Shown: positions 14,770 through 23,141, counted from the stretch's first letter. The stretch is DNA of 42,412 nt from RGIG1959 sp045651865 (GCA_045651865.1 JAZRTC010000089.1:1-42412); one strand, 5' to 3'. Notes: generated by a model not told the origin, from the letters alone. Translations and numbers: made by a program.

Positions 14770-16119
14770 GTGTCGGATGACCCTGCCAATACGATGATCT
14801 GGTGGAGCATCAGCTTCATGATTGTACTGTTTATTCTGAATACGCTGGTATCGTGCGCCCAGCTGGCGCTGGTGGCGATGAGCGATGCGCAGCTGGCAAA
14901 GCTCGCCGAGGACGGCGATAAAAAAGCAAAACGCGCGATAAAACTGACAAAGGACCCTGTCCGCTTTACCGAGACGGTGCGCCTTTGCAATGTATTGCTC
15001 GGCTTTGCATTTTCTGCCGCGGCTATGATGGTGGTATTTCCGCCGCTTTGCGCGTGGCTGACCGCGCTGATGCCGACACTTCCCGTACTGCCCGAGGCGC
15101 TTGCCGCCTTGCTGACGGTGGTCGGTGCGGTGACGGTGTGGCTGCTTTGGGGTGAATTGCTCCCGCGCCGCATCGTGGCGACAAAACCGAAAGAGATCGC
15201 GTTTGGTCTGCTTGGGTTTTTGCGCGGGATGCTCGGACTGGTCGCGCCGCTGCAGTGGTTGCTTTCCTGCCTTGCGAATGTGCTGTCGCGCGTGTGCGGC
15301 ATTGACCCGACGGCGATGGACGAGCAGGTCACCGAGGAAGAAATCCGCCTGCTGGTGGATGTCGGCGAGGAAAAAGGCGTGATCGAAGGCAGTCAGAAGG
15401 AAATGATCAACAACATTTTTGAGTTTGACGATCTGACCGCCGCCGATATTATGACCCCGCGCACCGATGTCGAGGCGATCGACGCGGACGACACGGTGGA
15501 CGATGCGCTTCACGCATCGGTGGATAACGGTGTGTCGCGTCTGCCTGTGTATGAGGAAGATATCGACCATGTGGTCGGTGTGCTGTACATCAAAGATTTG
15601 CTTCCCTATGTCGGCAAGCCGCTTCCCGAAGTGGTGACGGTGCGCTCGATGATGCGTGAGCCGCTGTTTGTCCCCGAAACCAAAAAGTGCGGGGAGCTGT
15701 TCTCGGAAATGACCGCCGCGCATATGCAGATGGCGATGATTGTCGACGAATACGGCGGCATTGCGGGTATTGTGACGATGGAAGATCTGCTCGAAGCGAT
15801 CGTCGGCAATATGCAGGACGAGTACGACAACGAACAGGAAGAGGTCACCAAGCTCGACGACAACCGCTATGAGGTCGACGGCACGACCGATATCGACGAA
15901 GTGGCGGATTTGCTCGATCTGGAAATCCCCGAGGGCGATTTTGATACGCTCGGCGGCTTCCTGATGTCGAAGCTCGGTCGCATTCCCGATGCGGACGAGC
16001 ATCCGCAGGTGGAGTTTGAAAATGCGGTGTTCACCGTGCAGTCGATGGACGACCGCCGCATCGAATCGGTGCATATCGAAGTGTTCCCCAAACCCGAACA
16101 GGACGAAGAAGACGATTAA
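14770..16119 (+). CDS. CNNM/CBS-domain protein of the HlyC/CorC family
   Basis: 449 residues from GTG 14770, 9 bases after AAAGGGG; TTG 14761 and 14767 are in frame but too close. Residues 1-180 hold three or four membrane helices of a CNNM domain (e.g. WSISFMIVLFILNTL, FGLLGFLRGMLGLVAPL). Then come paired CBS domains, about 200-335, with the conserved start IMTPRTDV and the second motif MAMIVDEYGGIAGIVTMEDLLE. The C-terminal CorC_HlyC domain is about 350-435 (YEVDGTTDIDEV, GGFLMSKLGRIP). This family is linked to Mg2+/Co2+ transport and metal resistance; the older name hemolysin is misleading. The acidic tail QDEEDD ends the protein. It is a single-gene unit with its own promoter and terminator. 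Confidence 0.9.
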   Translation: MSDDPANTMIWWSISFMIVLFILNTLVSCAQLALVAMSDAQLAKLAEDGDKKAKRAIKLTKDPVRFTETVRLCNVLLGFAFSAAAMMVVFPPLCAWLTALMPTLPVLPEALAALLTVVGAVTVWLLWGELLPRRIVATKPKEIAFGLLGFLRGMLGLVAPLQWLLSCLANVLSRVCGIDPTAMDEQVTEEEIRLLVDVGEEKGVIEGSQKEMINNIFEFDDLTAADIMTPRTDVEAIDADDTVDDALHASVDNGVSRLPVYEEDIDHVVGVLYIKDLLPYVGKPLPEVVTVRSMMREPLFVPETKKCGELFSEMTAAHMQMAMIVDEYGGIAGIVTMEDLLEAIVGNMQDEYDNEQEEVTKLDDNRYEVDGTTDIDEVADLLDLEIPEGDFDTLGGFLMSKLGRIPDADEHPQVEFENAVFTVQSMDDRRIESVHIEVFPKPEQDEEDD

Positions 16120-16128
16120 AATAATCAC

Positions 16129-16166
16129 AAACGGGGCTGTCGCAGGAAAGGCGACAGCCCCGTTTA
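16129..16166. terminator. Bidirectional terminator
   Basis: 13-bp perfect stem ACGGGGCTGTCGC/GCGACAGCCCCGT (16131-16143 with 16151-16163), 7-base loop, flanked by A and T tracts. It lies between convergent genes ending at 16119 and 16177. Confidence 0.85.
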
Positions 16167-16176
16167 CTGTTTACGG

Positions 16177-16677
16177 TCAATCTTCAAATTGTGTCAGATG
16201 TCCTTCGGTGCGCAGGTCGGGATAGCCCCATTGACGGAGCACCTCATACACACCGACGGCAACGGTGTTGGACAGGTTGAGCGAGCGGGCGGCATCGTTG
16301 TTGATCATCGGCAACCGCACGCCGCTGTCGGGATTGTCGTGGAGCAGGTCTTCGGGCAGACCGCGGGTCTCTTTGCCGAACACCAGATACGCGCCGTCGG
16401 GATAGTCGACCTCGCTGTGGATGTGCTTTGCCTTGGTGGAAAAGTAGAAAAACGGGCCGTCGTTTTTCTCAAAAAACTCTGCCAGACTGTCATAATAGGT
16501 GATGTCGAGCAAGTGCCAGTAGTCAAGGCCCGCGCGCTTGAGCTTTTTGTCGTCAATCGTGAAGCCCATCGGGCCGACAAGATGCAACCGCGCACCCGTG
16601 GCGGCACAGGTGCGGCTGATATTACCCGTGTTTTGCGGAATCTCGGGTTCAACAAGTACAATGTTCAATGTGGGCAT
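16177..16677 (-). CDS. trmL: tRNA (cytidine/uridine-34-2'-O)-methyltransferase TrmL
   Basis: 166 residues; the ATG at 16677 follows GGAGGGG on the minus strand, and the frame upstream lacks a ribosome site. It is a short SPOUT enzyme with all three motifs of the TrmL/YibK branch: PEIPQNTGNISRTCAATG near the N-terminus, VFGKETRGLP, and the knot-forming LNLSNTVAVGVYEVLRQ. The length is normal for the family. It methylates the wobble ribose of tRNA-Leu isoacceptors using SAM, acting as a dimer. It is monocistronic with its own promoter. Confidence 0.93.
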   Translation of the reverse strand: MPTLNIVLVEPEIPQNTGNISRTCAATGARLHLVGPMGFTIDDKKLKRAGLDYWHLLDITYYDSLAEFFEKNDGPFFYFSTKAKHIHSEVDYPDGAYLVFGKETRGLPEDLLHDNPDSGVRLPMINNDAARSLNLSNTVAVGVYEVLRQWGYPDLRTEGHLTQFED

Positions 16678-16707
16678 ACAAACCCCTCCGTGGTTCAGAA
16701 TGGCTTT

Positions 16708-16736
16708 ATTGTATCGCAAATTGTCAGCGGATGCAA
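16708..16736 (-). promoter_or_regulatory. Sigma-A promoter of trmL
   Basis: Minus strand: -35 TTGCAT (16731-16736), 17-base spacer, -10 TACAAT (16708-16713). Confidence 0.75.
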
Positions 16737-16739
16737 CCG

Positions 16740-16760
16740 TTTTTGCATAATTTGCAAAAA
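16740..16760. repeat. Short palindrome upstream of trmL
   Basis: 8-bp arms TTTTTGCA (16740-16747) and TGCAAAAA (16753-16760) around TAATT. It adjoins the trmL -35 box, so it could be a binding site for a regulator of trmL or of the small protein gene at 16898; no other evidence. Confidence 0.35.
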
Positions 16761-16897
16761 GCCTGCAACACTAACGATGTGTTAATACGAAAACTTTATA
16801 TTCTTATGACGCGTCACCCTGAGTGAAGATACGGACCGCCTATTCGGAAATATAGTTAACATTAACACCACTAAAGCGGAAGGGAGCTGAAAGCAAT

Positions 16898-17077
16898 ATG
16901 ACAAGAAGCGGTATGCGATTTATCCGTGGGATGGGGTTTGGCCTGGTTGCAGGAATGGCGGCGGGTGTGACGGTGTGCTGTTGCATCAAGCGGCATAAGC
17001 GCGGGTTCAAACGCAGTATGAGCCGTGCGCTTCGGAATATGAGCGAGCTGGTGGATAATGTCAACGGTATGTTTTGA
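16898..17077 (+). CDS. 59-residue membrane protein (YtxH-like appearance)
   Basis: ATG 16898 with AAGGGAGC 10 bases before it; stop at 17075-17077. One hydrophobic glycine-rich helix, residues about 12-29 (GFGLVAGMAAGVTVCCC), is followed by a basic segment KRHKRGFKRS and an amphipathic tail ending VDNVNGMF. The Gly-x-x-Gly pattern and charged tail recall YtxH-type small proteins common in Firmicutes, but the match is weak. It would insert in the membrane with the basic tail in the cytoplasm. There is no terminator between it and the 17110-17177 inverted repeat, so its transcript may run into the next gene. Confidence 0.6.
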   Translation: MTRSGMRFIRGMGFGLVAGMAAGVTVCCCIKRHKRGFKRSMSRALRNMSELVDNVNGMF

Positions 17078-17104
17078 ATAGACTGTAAAAAATCCAAAAA
17101 CCTC

Positions 17105-17133
17105 TTTACGAAACACCCTTTTTGCTGTATAAT
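17105..17133 (+). promoter_or_regulatory. Sigma-A promoter within an inverted repeat
   Basis: -35 TTTACG (17105-17110), 17-base spacer, -10 TATAAT (17128-17133). The spacer and -10 form the left arm of the 24-bp repeat, so RNA starting at about 17140 would lack that arm. Confidence 0.65.
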
Positions 17134-17177
17134 GGTAGCATCTGTAATTGCGAATTATACAACAAGGAGGGTGTTTC
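17110..17177 (+). promoter_or_regulatory. 24-bp near-perfect inverted repeat over promoter and ribosome site
   Basis: Arms 17110-17133 and 17154-17177 match at 21 of 24 positions, around a 20-base spacer. Two of the three mismatches become U-G wobble pairs in RNA. The right arm holds the ribosome site AAGGAGG (17164-17170) of the gene at 17181, and the left arm holds the -10 box of its promoter. RNA entering from upstream would hide the ribosome site in a long stem; RNA from the local promoter would not. There is no T-run, so it is not a terminator. Confidence 0.75.
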
Positions 17178-17180
17178 ACG

Positions 17181-18251
17181 ATGGCTCGTAATTTTGACGA
17201 ACTGGATGAAATGCTGGTACCTCAGGACCATAGTAATGAATTGGAAGACGAGGTCAAAGCCCCAAAACCGAAAAAGCAAAAAAAGAGTGATGCGGGCAAA
17301 CCTCCGCGCCAGTTGGAAAAAGAAGCGGCAAAGCGCAAGGAAACCGTACGCACCATCGTGATTCTGGCGGTGTGCTTTGTGTTGATCCTCGGCGCGCTCA
17401 TTGGTGTCGGTATGCTGATGAGTGAGCGCGCGGGTGTCGGCGGCAACGGCGATGTCACCACGGTGAAAAAGGCACAGCCCGCCCCCGGCAGAACCTATTT
17501 CAAGAGTGATATGGAGCCCGAGCTGTCGGCTGAGGGCGTCAAGGGTCGCCTGAAAGAAGCATATTACACGGTTGACGGCGATCTGGCGGTCACGCTCCGT
17601 TTGTCGAACGGCTTGTCCACCGATCAGGAGCTGGTCAAGCTCAATATCCGTATCTTCAACGGTGAGGATGAAACCGTCGCTCAGCATACCATTGAGCGCT
17701 TCCGTCCCGCGTGTGAAATCGCGGCGGGCGGCTACTCGGATTATTATTTCGAGATCGCCAAAAAGAATGTGGTGCTGTCGGACGATTCGCTCAAGGAACT
17801 CGGCACCACGCTGGAAATCGGCAGTAAGACAACGAAGGACGGCAACAAAGACGGTCAGCAGAGCGATGGCAAAGGCCCCAAGGATATCGCTCCCGGCCGC
17901 ACCTATTATGAAAACACGGGCAACCTGCCCGAGCTGTCCGCAGAAGGCGTGAAAGCGTCGGTTATCCGCGCGCGTTACACCAACGACGGCTCGCTTGCCG
18001 TGACGCTGTCGCTGTCCAACGGCACCGATGTCAAGCAGCAGGTCAGCATGATCGATCTGCTCCTGCAGAACGGCGAAGGCGGCACCATCGCCAACTACAA
18101 GTTTGATCAGCTCGCGACTCCCTGTGTGATCGAGTCGCAGTCCTACACGGAATACGATGTGATCGTGGATGCGCCGTATGTACCGCTGCAGGATGATCCG
18201 CTGTCCACTCTTGCCTGCACGATCAGTGTCAGCGCGGCGGGCGTGGAATAA
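17181..18251 (+). CDS. Single-pass membrane protein with a duplicated extracellular domain
   Basis: 356 residues from ATG 17181 (AAGGAGG 10 bases upstream). The N-terminus is cytoplasmic, acidic then Lys-rich (about 1-65). One membrane helix follows at about 66-88 (TIVILAVCFVLILGALIGVGML). The outside part holds two homologous units of about 110 residues, about 108-225 and 245-356. Each has a start like ELSAEGVK, a core GxLAVTLxLSNG and a final beta-rich stretch. I do not recognise the domain; the repeat resembles secreted DUF5067-like modules, with low confidence. It lies before a Gld-like ABC operon but is separated from it by a hairpin. Confidence 0.75.
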   Translation: MARNFDELDEMLVPQDHSNELEDEVKAPKPKKQKKSDAGKPPRQLEKEAAKRKETVRTIVILAVCFVLILGALIGVGMLMSERAGVGGNGDVTTVKKAQPAPGRTYFKSDMEPELSAEGVKGRLKEAYYTVDGDLAVTLRLSNGLSTDQELVKLNIRIFNGEDETVAQHTIERFRPACEIAAGGYSDYYFEIAKKNVVLSDDSLKELGTTLEIGSKTTKDGNKDGQQSDGKGPKDIAPGRTYYENTGNLPELSAEGVKASVIRARYTNDGSLAVTLSLSNGTDVKQQVSMIDLLLQNGEGGTIANYKFDQLATPCVIESQSYTEYDVIVDAPYVPLQDDPLSTLACTISVSAAGVE

Positions 18252-18270
18252 AACAGAATTTTGCAAACGG

Positions 18271-18315
18271 TATCCTGCCGCGTCCATAAGGTTCGCGGCA
18301 GGATAGACCTTTTTG
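18271..18315 (+). terminator. Terminator before the ABC operon
   Basis: 12-bp perfect stem TATCCTGCCGCG/CGCGGCAGGATA (18271-18282 with 18294-18305), 11-base loop, then GACCTTTTTG. It may be leaky, since no clear promoter is seen for the next operon. Confidence 0.7.
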
Positions 18316-18331
18316 GGAGTGAGAAACGACT

Positions 18332-19279
18332 ATGATCGAAGTTAAGAACCTCAGCAAGCAATACGGTTCCCACAAGGCGGTCGACAACATCAGCTTCAAG
18401 GTGGAAGAGGGTGAGATCCTCGGCTTCCTCGGCCCCAACGGCGCGGGTAAATCCACCACCATGAACATCATCACGGGCTATCTGTCGGCGACCGACGGCA
18501 CCGTCACGGTCAACGGCTACGATGTGCTGGATGACCCCGACAATGCCAAACGGAACATCGGCTATCTGCCTGAGATCCCGCCGTTGTACATGGATATGAC
18601 CGTAAAAGAGTACCTGAACTTTATGTACGACCTGAAAAAATGCAAGCTCCCGCGGCAAAAGCATCTTGAGGAGATCTGCAAGCATGTCAAGATCGACCAT
18701 GTGTACGGCCGCCTGATCAAGAACCTGTCCAAAGGCTACCGCCAGCGCGTCGGCTTTGCGCAGGCCCTCATCGGCGATCCGAAAGTGCTGATTCTTGATG
18801 AGCCGACGGTCGGCCTCGACCCGACGCAGATCATGGAGATGCGCTCGCTTATCAAGCGGCTCGGCAAGCATCACACCGTGATTTTAAGCTCGCATATTCT
18901 CTCGGAGATTGAGTCGGTGTGCGACCGCATCATCATTATCAACAACGGCGAGATTGTCGCGGACGATACGGCGGCAAACCTGTCCGAGACCTATTCAAAC
19001 GACCGCCGTCTGTTCGTGACCGTCGATGGCCCGAAGCCGGAGGTAACGGCGCTTCTTGAAAAACTGCCTTCGGTGAAGAAGGTGGAGGAGGTTGCCCAGC
19101 GCGGCGCAAGCATATTTGAATATGCGCTGGAAACCGAAACGGGCGCTGAGGTGCGTTATGAGTTGTTCAACCGCCTGTGCGACCGCCGCTGGCCGTTGCT
19201 CGGCTGCAGCTCGCGCAAGCTGTCGCTGGAGGAGATCTTCCTGCAGCTCACGCAAACCACGAAAGGAGGCCGCCGCTGA
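18332..19279 (+). CDS. ABC transporter ATP-binding protein, GldA-like
   Basis: 315 residues; ATG 18332 with GGGAGTGAG upstream. It has Walker A GPNGAGKSTT (about 34-43), Q-loop YLPEIPPLY, signature LSKGYRQRVG, Walker B VLILDEPTVGLDP and switch His in LSSHIL. A C-terminal extension of about 90 residues (from about 225) is typical of exporter ATPases of the ABC-2/GldA type. It should power the permease encoded by the next gene, whose start overlaps its stop (TGATG). The following GldG-like and DUF4340 genes complete a four-gene module known from Gld-like systems. The cargo is unknown. Confidence 0.88.
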   Translation: MIEVKNLSKQYGSHKAVDNISFKVEEGEILGFLGPNGAGKSTTMNIITGYLSATDGTVTVNGYDVLDDPDNAKRNIGYLPEIPPLYMDMTVKEYLNFMYDLKKCKLPRQKHLEEICKHVKIDHVYGRLIKNLSKGYRQRVGFAQALIGDPKVLILDEPTVGLDPTQIMEMRSLIKRLGKHHTVILSSHILSEIESVCDRIIIINNGEIVADDTAANLSETYSNDRRLFVTVDGPKPEVTALLEKLPSVKKVEEVAQRGASIFEYALETETGAEVRYELFNRLCDRRWPLLGCSSRKLSLEEIFLQLTQTTKGGRR

Positions 19280-19986
19280 TGAACGCTGTATTCAAACGCG
19301 AAATGCGTTCCTTTTTCAATACGCCGATCGGCTATGTCGTCATGGCGGTGATCTTCTTCTTCTCGGGTTTGTTCTTTTATGCGTACAACCTTTACGGAGG
19401 AAGCACGGCGCTGTCGGGCGTGTTCTCCATGCTGTTTTATGTGGTGCTGATCGCGCTGCCGCTGCTCACCATGCGTATGTTCAGTGAGGAAAAGCGTCAG
19501 CGCACCGATCAGGCGCTGTATACCGCGCCTGTCAGCCTGATGAGCATTGTGGCAGGCAAGTTTCTGGCAACCTATCTGTTTTTTGCGATGACGCTGAGCA
19601 TTACGCTGGTGTACGGGTTTGTCATTGCCTCGCAGACGACACCCGACTGGATGGTCATTTTCGGCAACTTCTTCGGACTGCTGTTGCTGGGCGGTGTGAT
19701 TCTGGCGGCGGGCCTTTTCTTCTCGAGCCTGACCGAAAGCCAGCTCATTGCCGTCATTGTGACCATTGCGTTTTCGCTGGCACTGATGCTGGTGGACGCG
19801 TTTGCAAGCCTGCTGACCTTCAGCCCGTGGCTGTCCGAAGCGGTATCGTTCTTCTCAGTCAATACCCGTTATATGGAATTTACCAAGGGTCTGATCAGCT
19901 ATGACAATGTGTTTTACTTCATCAGCCTGCAGGTGTTGTTCTTGTTTTTGACCACCCGCACGCTGGATGCCAAGCGTTGGAATTAA
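19279..19986 (+). CDS. ABC-2 type permease, GldF-like
   Basis: 235 residues; ATG 19279 overlaps the TGA of the ATPase gene, with AAAGGAGG at 19262-19269. The start NAVFKREMRSFFNTPIGYVV is the usual amphipathic entry of GldF/ABC-2 permeases. Six membrane segments can be seen, including VVMAVIFFFSGLFFYAY, VVLIALPLLTMRMF, FFGLLLLGGVILAAGLFF and a final FYFISLQVLFLFLTT. The motif MRMFSEEKRQRTDQALYTAPVS is the conserved cytoplasmic loop that meets the ATPase. It is translationally coupled, so ATPase and permease are made together. Confidence 0.88.
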   Translation: MNAVFKREMRSFFNTPIGYVVMAVIFFFSGLFFYAYNLYGGSTALSGVFSMLFYVVLIALPLLTMRMFSEEKRQRTDQALYTAPVSLMSIVAGKFLATYLFFAMTLSITLVYGFVIASQTTPDWMVIFGNFFGLLLLGGVILAAGLFFSSLTESQLIAVIVTIAFSLALMLVDAFASLLTFSPWLSEAVSFFSVNTRYMEFTKGLISYDNVFYFISLQVLFLFLTTRTLDAKRWN

Positions 19987-20005
19987 CGGAAAGGAGACAA
20001 TCGGT

Positions 20006-21559
20006 ATGAATGAACAACAACCCGTCGTCTCCTCGAAGGAGACAAAACGCCTGCGCTTGTCCCGCAAGTTCCGTCTGGGCACCGTGGCAACGGTCACAAC
20101 CGTGGTCGTGATTGCGGCGGTTCTGCTGCTCAATGTGGTGATGGATGTGATCGAGACCCGTTATCCGCTGACGCTCGACCTGACAGCGGACGGCACCTAT
20201 TCCATCTCGGCGGACAGCGTAGCATTGGCAAAAGGTCTCGAAAAAGAGGTTGAGATTGTGGTGTTCCGCGCCGAGAGCTATTTTGAGGCGCCCAATGTCG
20301 GCAACGAACAGCTCAACACGGTTATTACTCAGTTTTATCAGACGCTCAAAAGCTATCAGGTGGAGTCGGGCGGCAAGGTGACTTACCGCTTTATCGATCT
20401 CGATGCCAACCCCACCGTGGCGGCGCGTTATGAGGCGTACAACATCACCTCCAACAGCATCCTGTTCCTGTGTGAAGACCGTCACCAGACGATGGTGCTG
20501 GATGACCTGTACAACATGGATGTGGATTACCAGACCTATGCTTACAGCTTCACTTCGGAAGTGGAGCGCGCGGTCGCGGCAAAGATCAATCTGGTCAGCG
20601 CCGCCAATGTCAAGACCGTCACCCTGCTTACGGGTCACGGCGAGGACAACGGCGCGGTCGCAGGTCTGACCTCACTGTTGTCGAACAACGGCTGTGAGGT
20701 GCAGACGCTGGATATCACGGCATCCGCCGAGCCTGTCGAGGGCAACGATGTGTTTATCATCGCGGCGGCCACCACCGATTATACGGTGGAAGAAATCGCC
20801 AAGCTCCGCAAATGGATGGACAACGACGGCAAGCGCGAGATCGATCTGGCGGTGTTCGTCAACGCGGCAGTGCGCCTGCCCAATCTCTACGAAATGCTCA
20901 GCGACCAGTACGGCATCGCCGTGCAGGAGCAGATCGTTGTGGAGACTGAGGCAAACAATGTTTACAACCAGAATCCGTACTACACCTACGCCGATGTGCA
21001 ACCGACGGAATTCACCACCTCGCTGAACGGTCAGCGCGCACTGATGGCATACAGCGCGCCGCTCAAGCTGACCATCACCGATTCGACCGATGCGGCGAAA
21101 TACGCCAAGGCGCTTGCCGCCTACGGTGAAACCGCCAAGGTGCAACCGCTGGAAGCCCGCCTCGGTGAAGACGGCGCGGCGAGCGGTGTGGAATCGCTGG
21201 TGAAGGCGGATGCTTATCCGCTGGTGACGGCGGCGTATACCACCGACCGTCTGTTTGACAACGACGACGATCGCTATTACATCACCGATGTGATGGTGTT
21301 CGGCAGTCCGACGCTGGTATACGAGGCGGTCGCCAATGTGTCCTCCGCGTGCAACGAGGATCTGTTCCTCTCGGTGTTTCGCGGACTGACGGGACTTGAA
21401 AGCGTGATTTCCATTTCGTCCCGTTCGCTGGACGCCAAGACACTCGATTTCGGCGGCAGTCTGGTGCCGTTGGTGCTCGGCATTGTGTTCATGGGTGCAC
21501 TTCCCGTGGCAATCATTGCCGTCTCGATTGTTGTGTTTGTGAAAAGGAGACGCTTATGA
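20006..21559 (+). CDS. GldG-like ABC auxiliary membrane protein
   Basis: 517 residues; ATG 20006 with AAGGAGA 10 bases before. A basic cytoplasmic N-terminus (ETKRLRLSRKFRLG) leads to a first membrane helix at about 27-47. The typical GldG opening follows (RYPLTLDLTADGTYSISADS), then a large outside domain (about 60-485) of the ABC_transp_aux type. The protein closes with a C-terminal helix about 490-510 and tail KRRRL. In Bacteroidetes GldG partners with GldA/GldF; in Clostridia the same trio occurs without gliding and its export role is not established. The last four bases ATGA overlap the next gene. Confidence 0.85.
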   Translation: MNEQQPVVSSKETKRLRLSRKFRLGTVATVTTVVVIAAVLLLNVVMDVIETRYPLTLDLTADGTYSISADSVALAKGLEKEVEIVVFRAESYFEAPNVGNEQLNTVITQFYQTLKSYQVESGGKVTYRFIDLDANPTVAARYEAYNITSNSILFLCEDRHQTMVLDDLYNMDVDYQTYAYSFTSEVERAVAAKINLVSAANVKTVTLLTGHGEDNGAVAGLTSLLSNNGCEVQTLDITASAEPVEGNDVFIIAAATTDYTVEEIAKLRKWMDNDGKREIDLAVFVNAAVRLPNLYEMLSDQYGIAVQEQIVVETEANNVYNQNPYYTYADVQPTEFTTSLNGQRALMAYSAPLKLTITDSTDAAKYAKALAAYGETAKVQPLEARLGEDGAASGVESLVKADAYPLVTAAYTTDRLFDNDDDRYYITDVMVFGSPTLVYEAVANVSSACNEDLFLSVFRGLTGLESVISISSRSLDAKTLDFGGSLVPLVLGIVFMGALPVAIIAVSIVVFVKRRRL

Positions 21560-23097
21560 GTAAACGCGTTCGCAACATGATTGTGTCGCTGGTAGCACTG
21601 GCGGCGGTCGGTGCTGTTGTGGCGGCGGTGCTGCTGATGCCTCCGCCTGAAAACCCGAACGGCGACGACACAACGGTGACGACCACGACCACACAAAAGC
21701 AGGACATCGTGATCGTTGACAAAACGAAAAATGCGCACGGCGGCGCGGTGGATGTGCCCGTTGTGCGTGTGGATATTCACAATGCCGCCGACACCTACGC
21801 GATCATCACGCGTGACGATCGTACGATGGCGGTAGAGGCATACAAGGATCTGCCGCCCGATACCACGGCGATCACCGCCCTGTGCGACAAGCTCAGCTAC
21901 CTGACGGCGGTTAGCACCACGGCGGCAAACGAGGCGGACAGCGCCTATGGGCTGGATCAGCCGACCGTGACGCTGAAGGTCACCTACTACGACGGCGAGG
22001 CGGTGACGCTGACTGTCGGCACCAAGTCCAAGGGTACGGAAGGCTACTACTGCCGCCGTTCCGGTGACAGCACGCTGTATCTGATCGACACCGCGTTTGT
22101 CGAGTCGTTGCTGGTGGACGGCATGCAGTGGATCGGCAAAACGGTTATCGCGCCGCCTGCGGTCAACGCCGATGACAAAGAGGGTAAGGCACAGCTTCTC
22201 AACCTGTGGCTGACAGGTTCCTGCCGCAAAACGCCCATCGAGATCATCACCGATACCGAGGCGGCATACCCCGGCATGACCTTTGTCTCGCCCTATATCA
22301 TCCGTGCACCGTATCTGCGTGCGGTGGATTCGGATTATTTCACCACCATCACACCGAATATGACCTATCTCGCGGCGAGCGGGGTGGCGGCGGTGCATCC
22401 GACGGTGGATCAGCTCGAAGCCTTCGGATTGGCAGAGCCTTATTCGGTGGCGGCGTTCACGCTGTCGGTCGTCAGCACCGCGGCGGCAGACAACGGCGGC
22501 ACCAAGACCTCGCATTACAACGACCGCGAGCATATGGTGCTTCTGGGCAACAAGAACGACAACGGCGACTATTACGCACTGATCGATCAGTACGATCTGG
22601 TGTATACACTCAGCCCCGCGTCGGTGCCGTGGGCCGAGATGCAGTATATCGATGTGGCGAACAAACTGCTCTTTATGAAAGCGATCACCTCGGTCAACAG
22701 CATCACGGTCACAGCAGACGGACAGACAAAGACCTTTGCGCTTACGCATCATCCCGACAAGGAAAAGCGCGACGAGCAGATGGTCGTCACCGCCGACGGT
22801 AAAACCTACGATACGGCGGAGTTCCGTATTCTGTATCAGCTGATGATCGGCATCAAGCGCGTTGCCGATAAAGAGGAAGGGGCTACCGCCGCGGGCGAGC
22901 CTGTGCTGAAACTGGAAATGGCGTTTAACGACGGCTCCGAGCCGATGCGTCTTGCGCTCTATCCGATGACGGCAAGCCGCTATCTGTGCGTGACGGCGGA
23001 CGGCGAGGAATCGGCGGTCAGCATCAGCACGGTCGATGCCTTCCTCAAGCAATACACAAATTATCTCAACGGTGATCCGGTCACCTCGACTTATTAA
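21556..23097 (+). CDS. DUF4340 membrane-anchored protein
   Basis: 513 residues; ATG 21556 overlaps the preceding stop (ATGA), with AAAGGAGA upstream. An N-terminal membrane anchor about 9-29 (VSLVALAAVGAVVAAVLLM) is followed by a Thr-rich linker (TTVTTTTTQKQD). A long outside region then has repeats of the DUF4340 kind (YGLDQPTVTLKVTYYDGEAVTLTVG and, later, FGLAEPYSVAAFTLSV). DUF4340 genes nearly always end Gld-like ABC operons, so it is likely the outer module of this transporter. The terminator follows 6 bases after its stop. Biochemical function is unknown. Confidence 0.85.
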   Translation: MSKRVRNMIVSLVALAAVGAVVAAVLLMPPPENPNGDDTTVTTTTTQKQDIVIVDKTKNAHGGAVDVPVVRVDIHNAADTYAIITRDDRTMAVEAYKDLPPDTTAITALCDKLSYLTAVSTTAANEADSAYGLDQPTVTLKVTYYDGEAVTLTVGTKSKGTEGYYCRRSGDSTLYLIDTAFVESLLVDGMQWIGKTVIAPPAVNADDKEGKAQLLNLWLTGSCRKTPIEIITDTEAAYPGMTFVSPYIIRAPYLRAVDSDYFTTITPNMTYLAASGVAAVHPTVDQLEAFGLAEPYSVAAFTLSVVSTAAADNGGTKTSHYNDREHMVLLGNKNDNGDYYALIDQYDLVYTLSPASVPWAEMQYIDVANKLLFMKAITSVNSITVTADGQTKTFALTHHPDKEKRDEQMVVTADGKTYDTAEFRILYQLMIGIKRVADKEEGATAAGEPVLKLEMAFNDGSEPMRLALYPMTASRYLCVTADGEESAVSISTVDAFLKQYTNYLNGDPVTSTY

Positions 23098-23102
23098 AAA
23101 CC

Positions 23103-23141
23103 AAAAAGCCTGCCGCGTTTGCAAACGCGGCAGGCTTTTTT
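23103..23141. terminator. Bidirectional terminator of the ABC operon
   Basis: 18-bp perfect stem including the A and T tracts (23103-23120 with 23123-23140), core AGCCTGCCGCGTTT. It separates it from the convergent gene ending at 23175. Confidence 0.92.

Noticed and set aside
17110..17177. The 24-bp inverted repeat as a Rho-independent terminator
   Set aside because: No T-run follows either arm, the loop is 20 bases, and a ribosome site lies in the stem.
17110..17177. The same repeat as an invertible promoter
   Set aside because: The -10 lies in an arm rather than between the arms, so inversion of the 20-base spacer would not switch the promoter; no recombinase gene is nearby.
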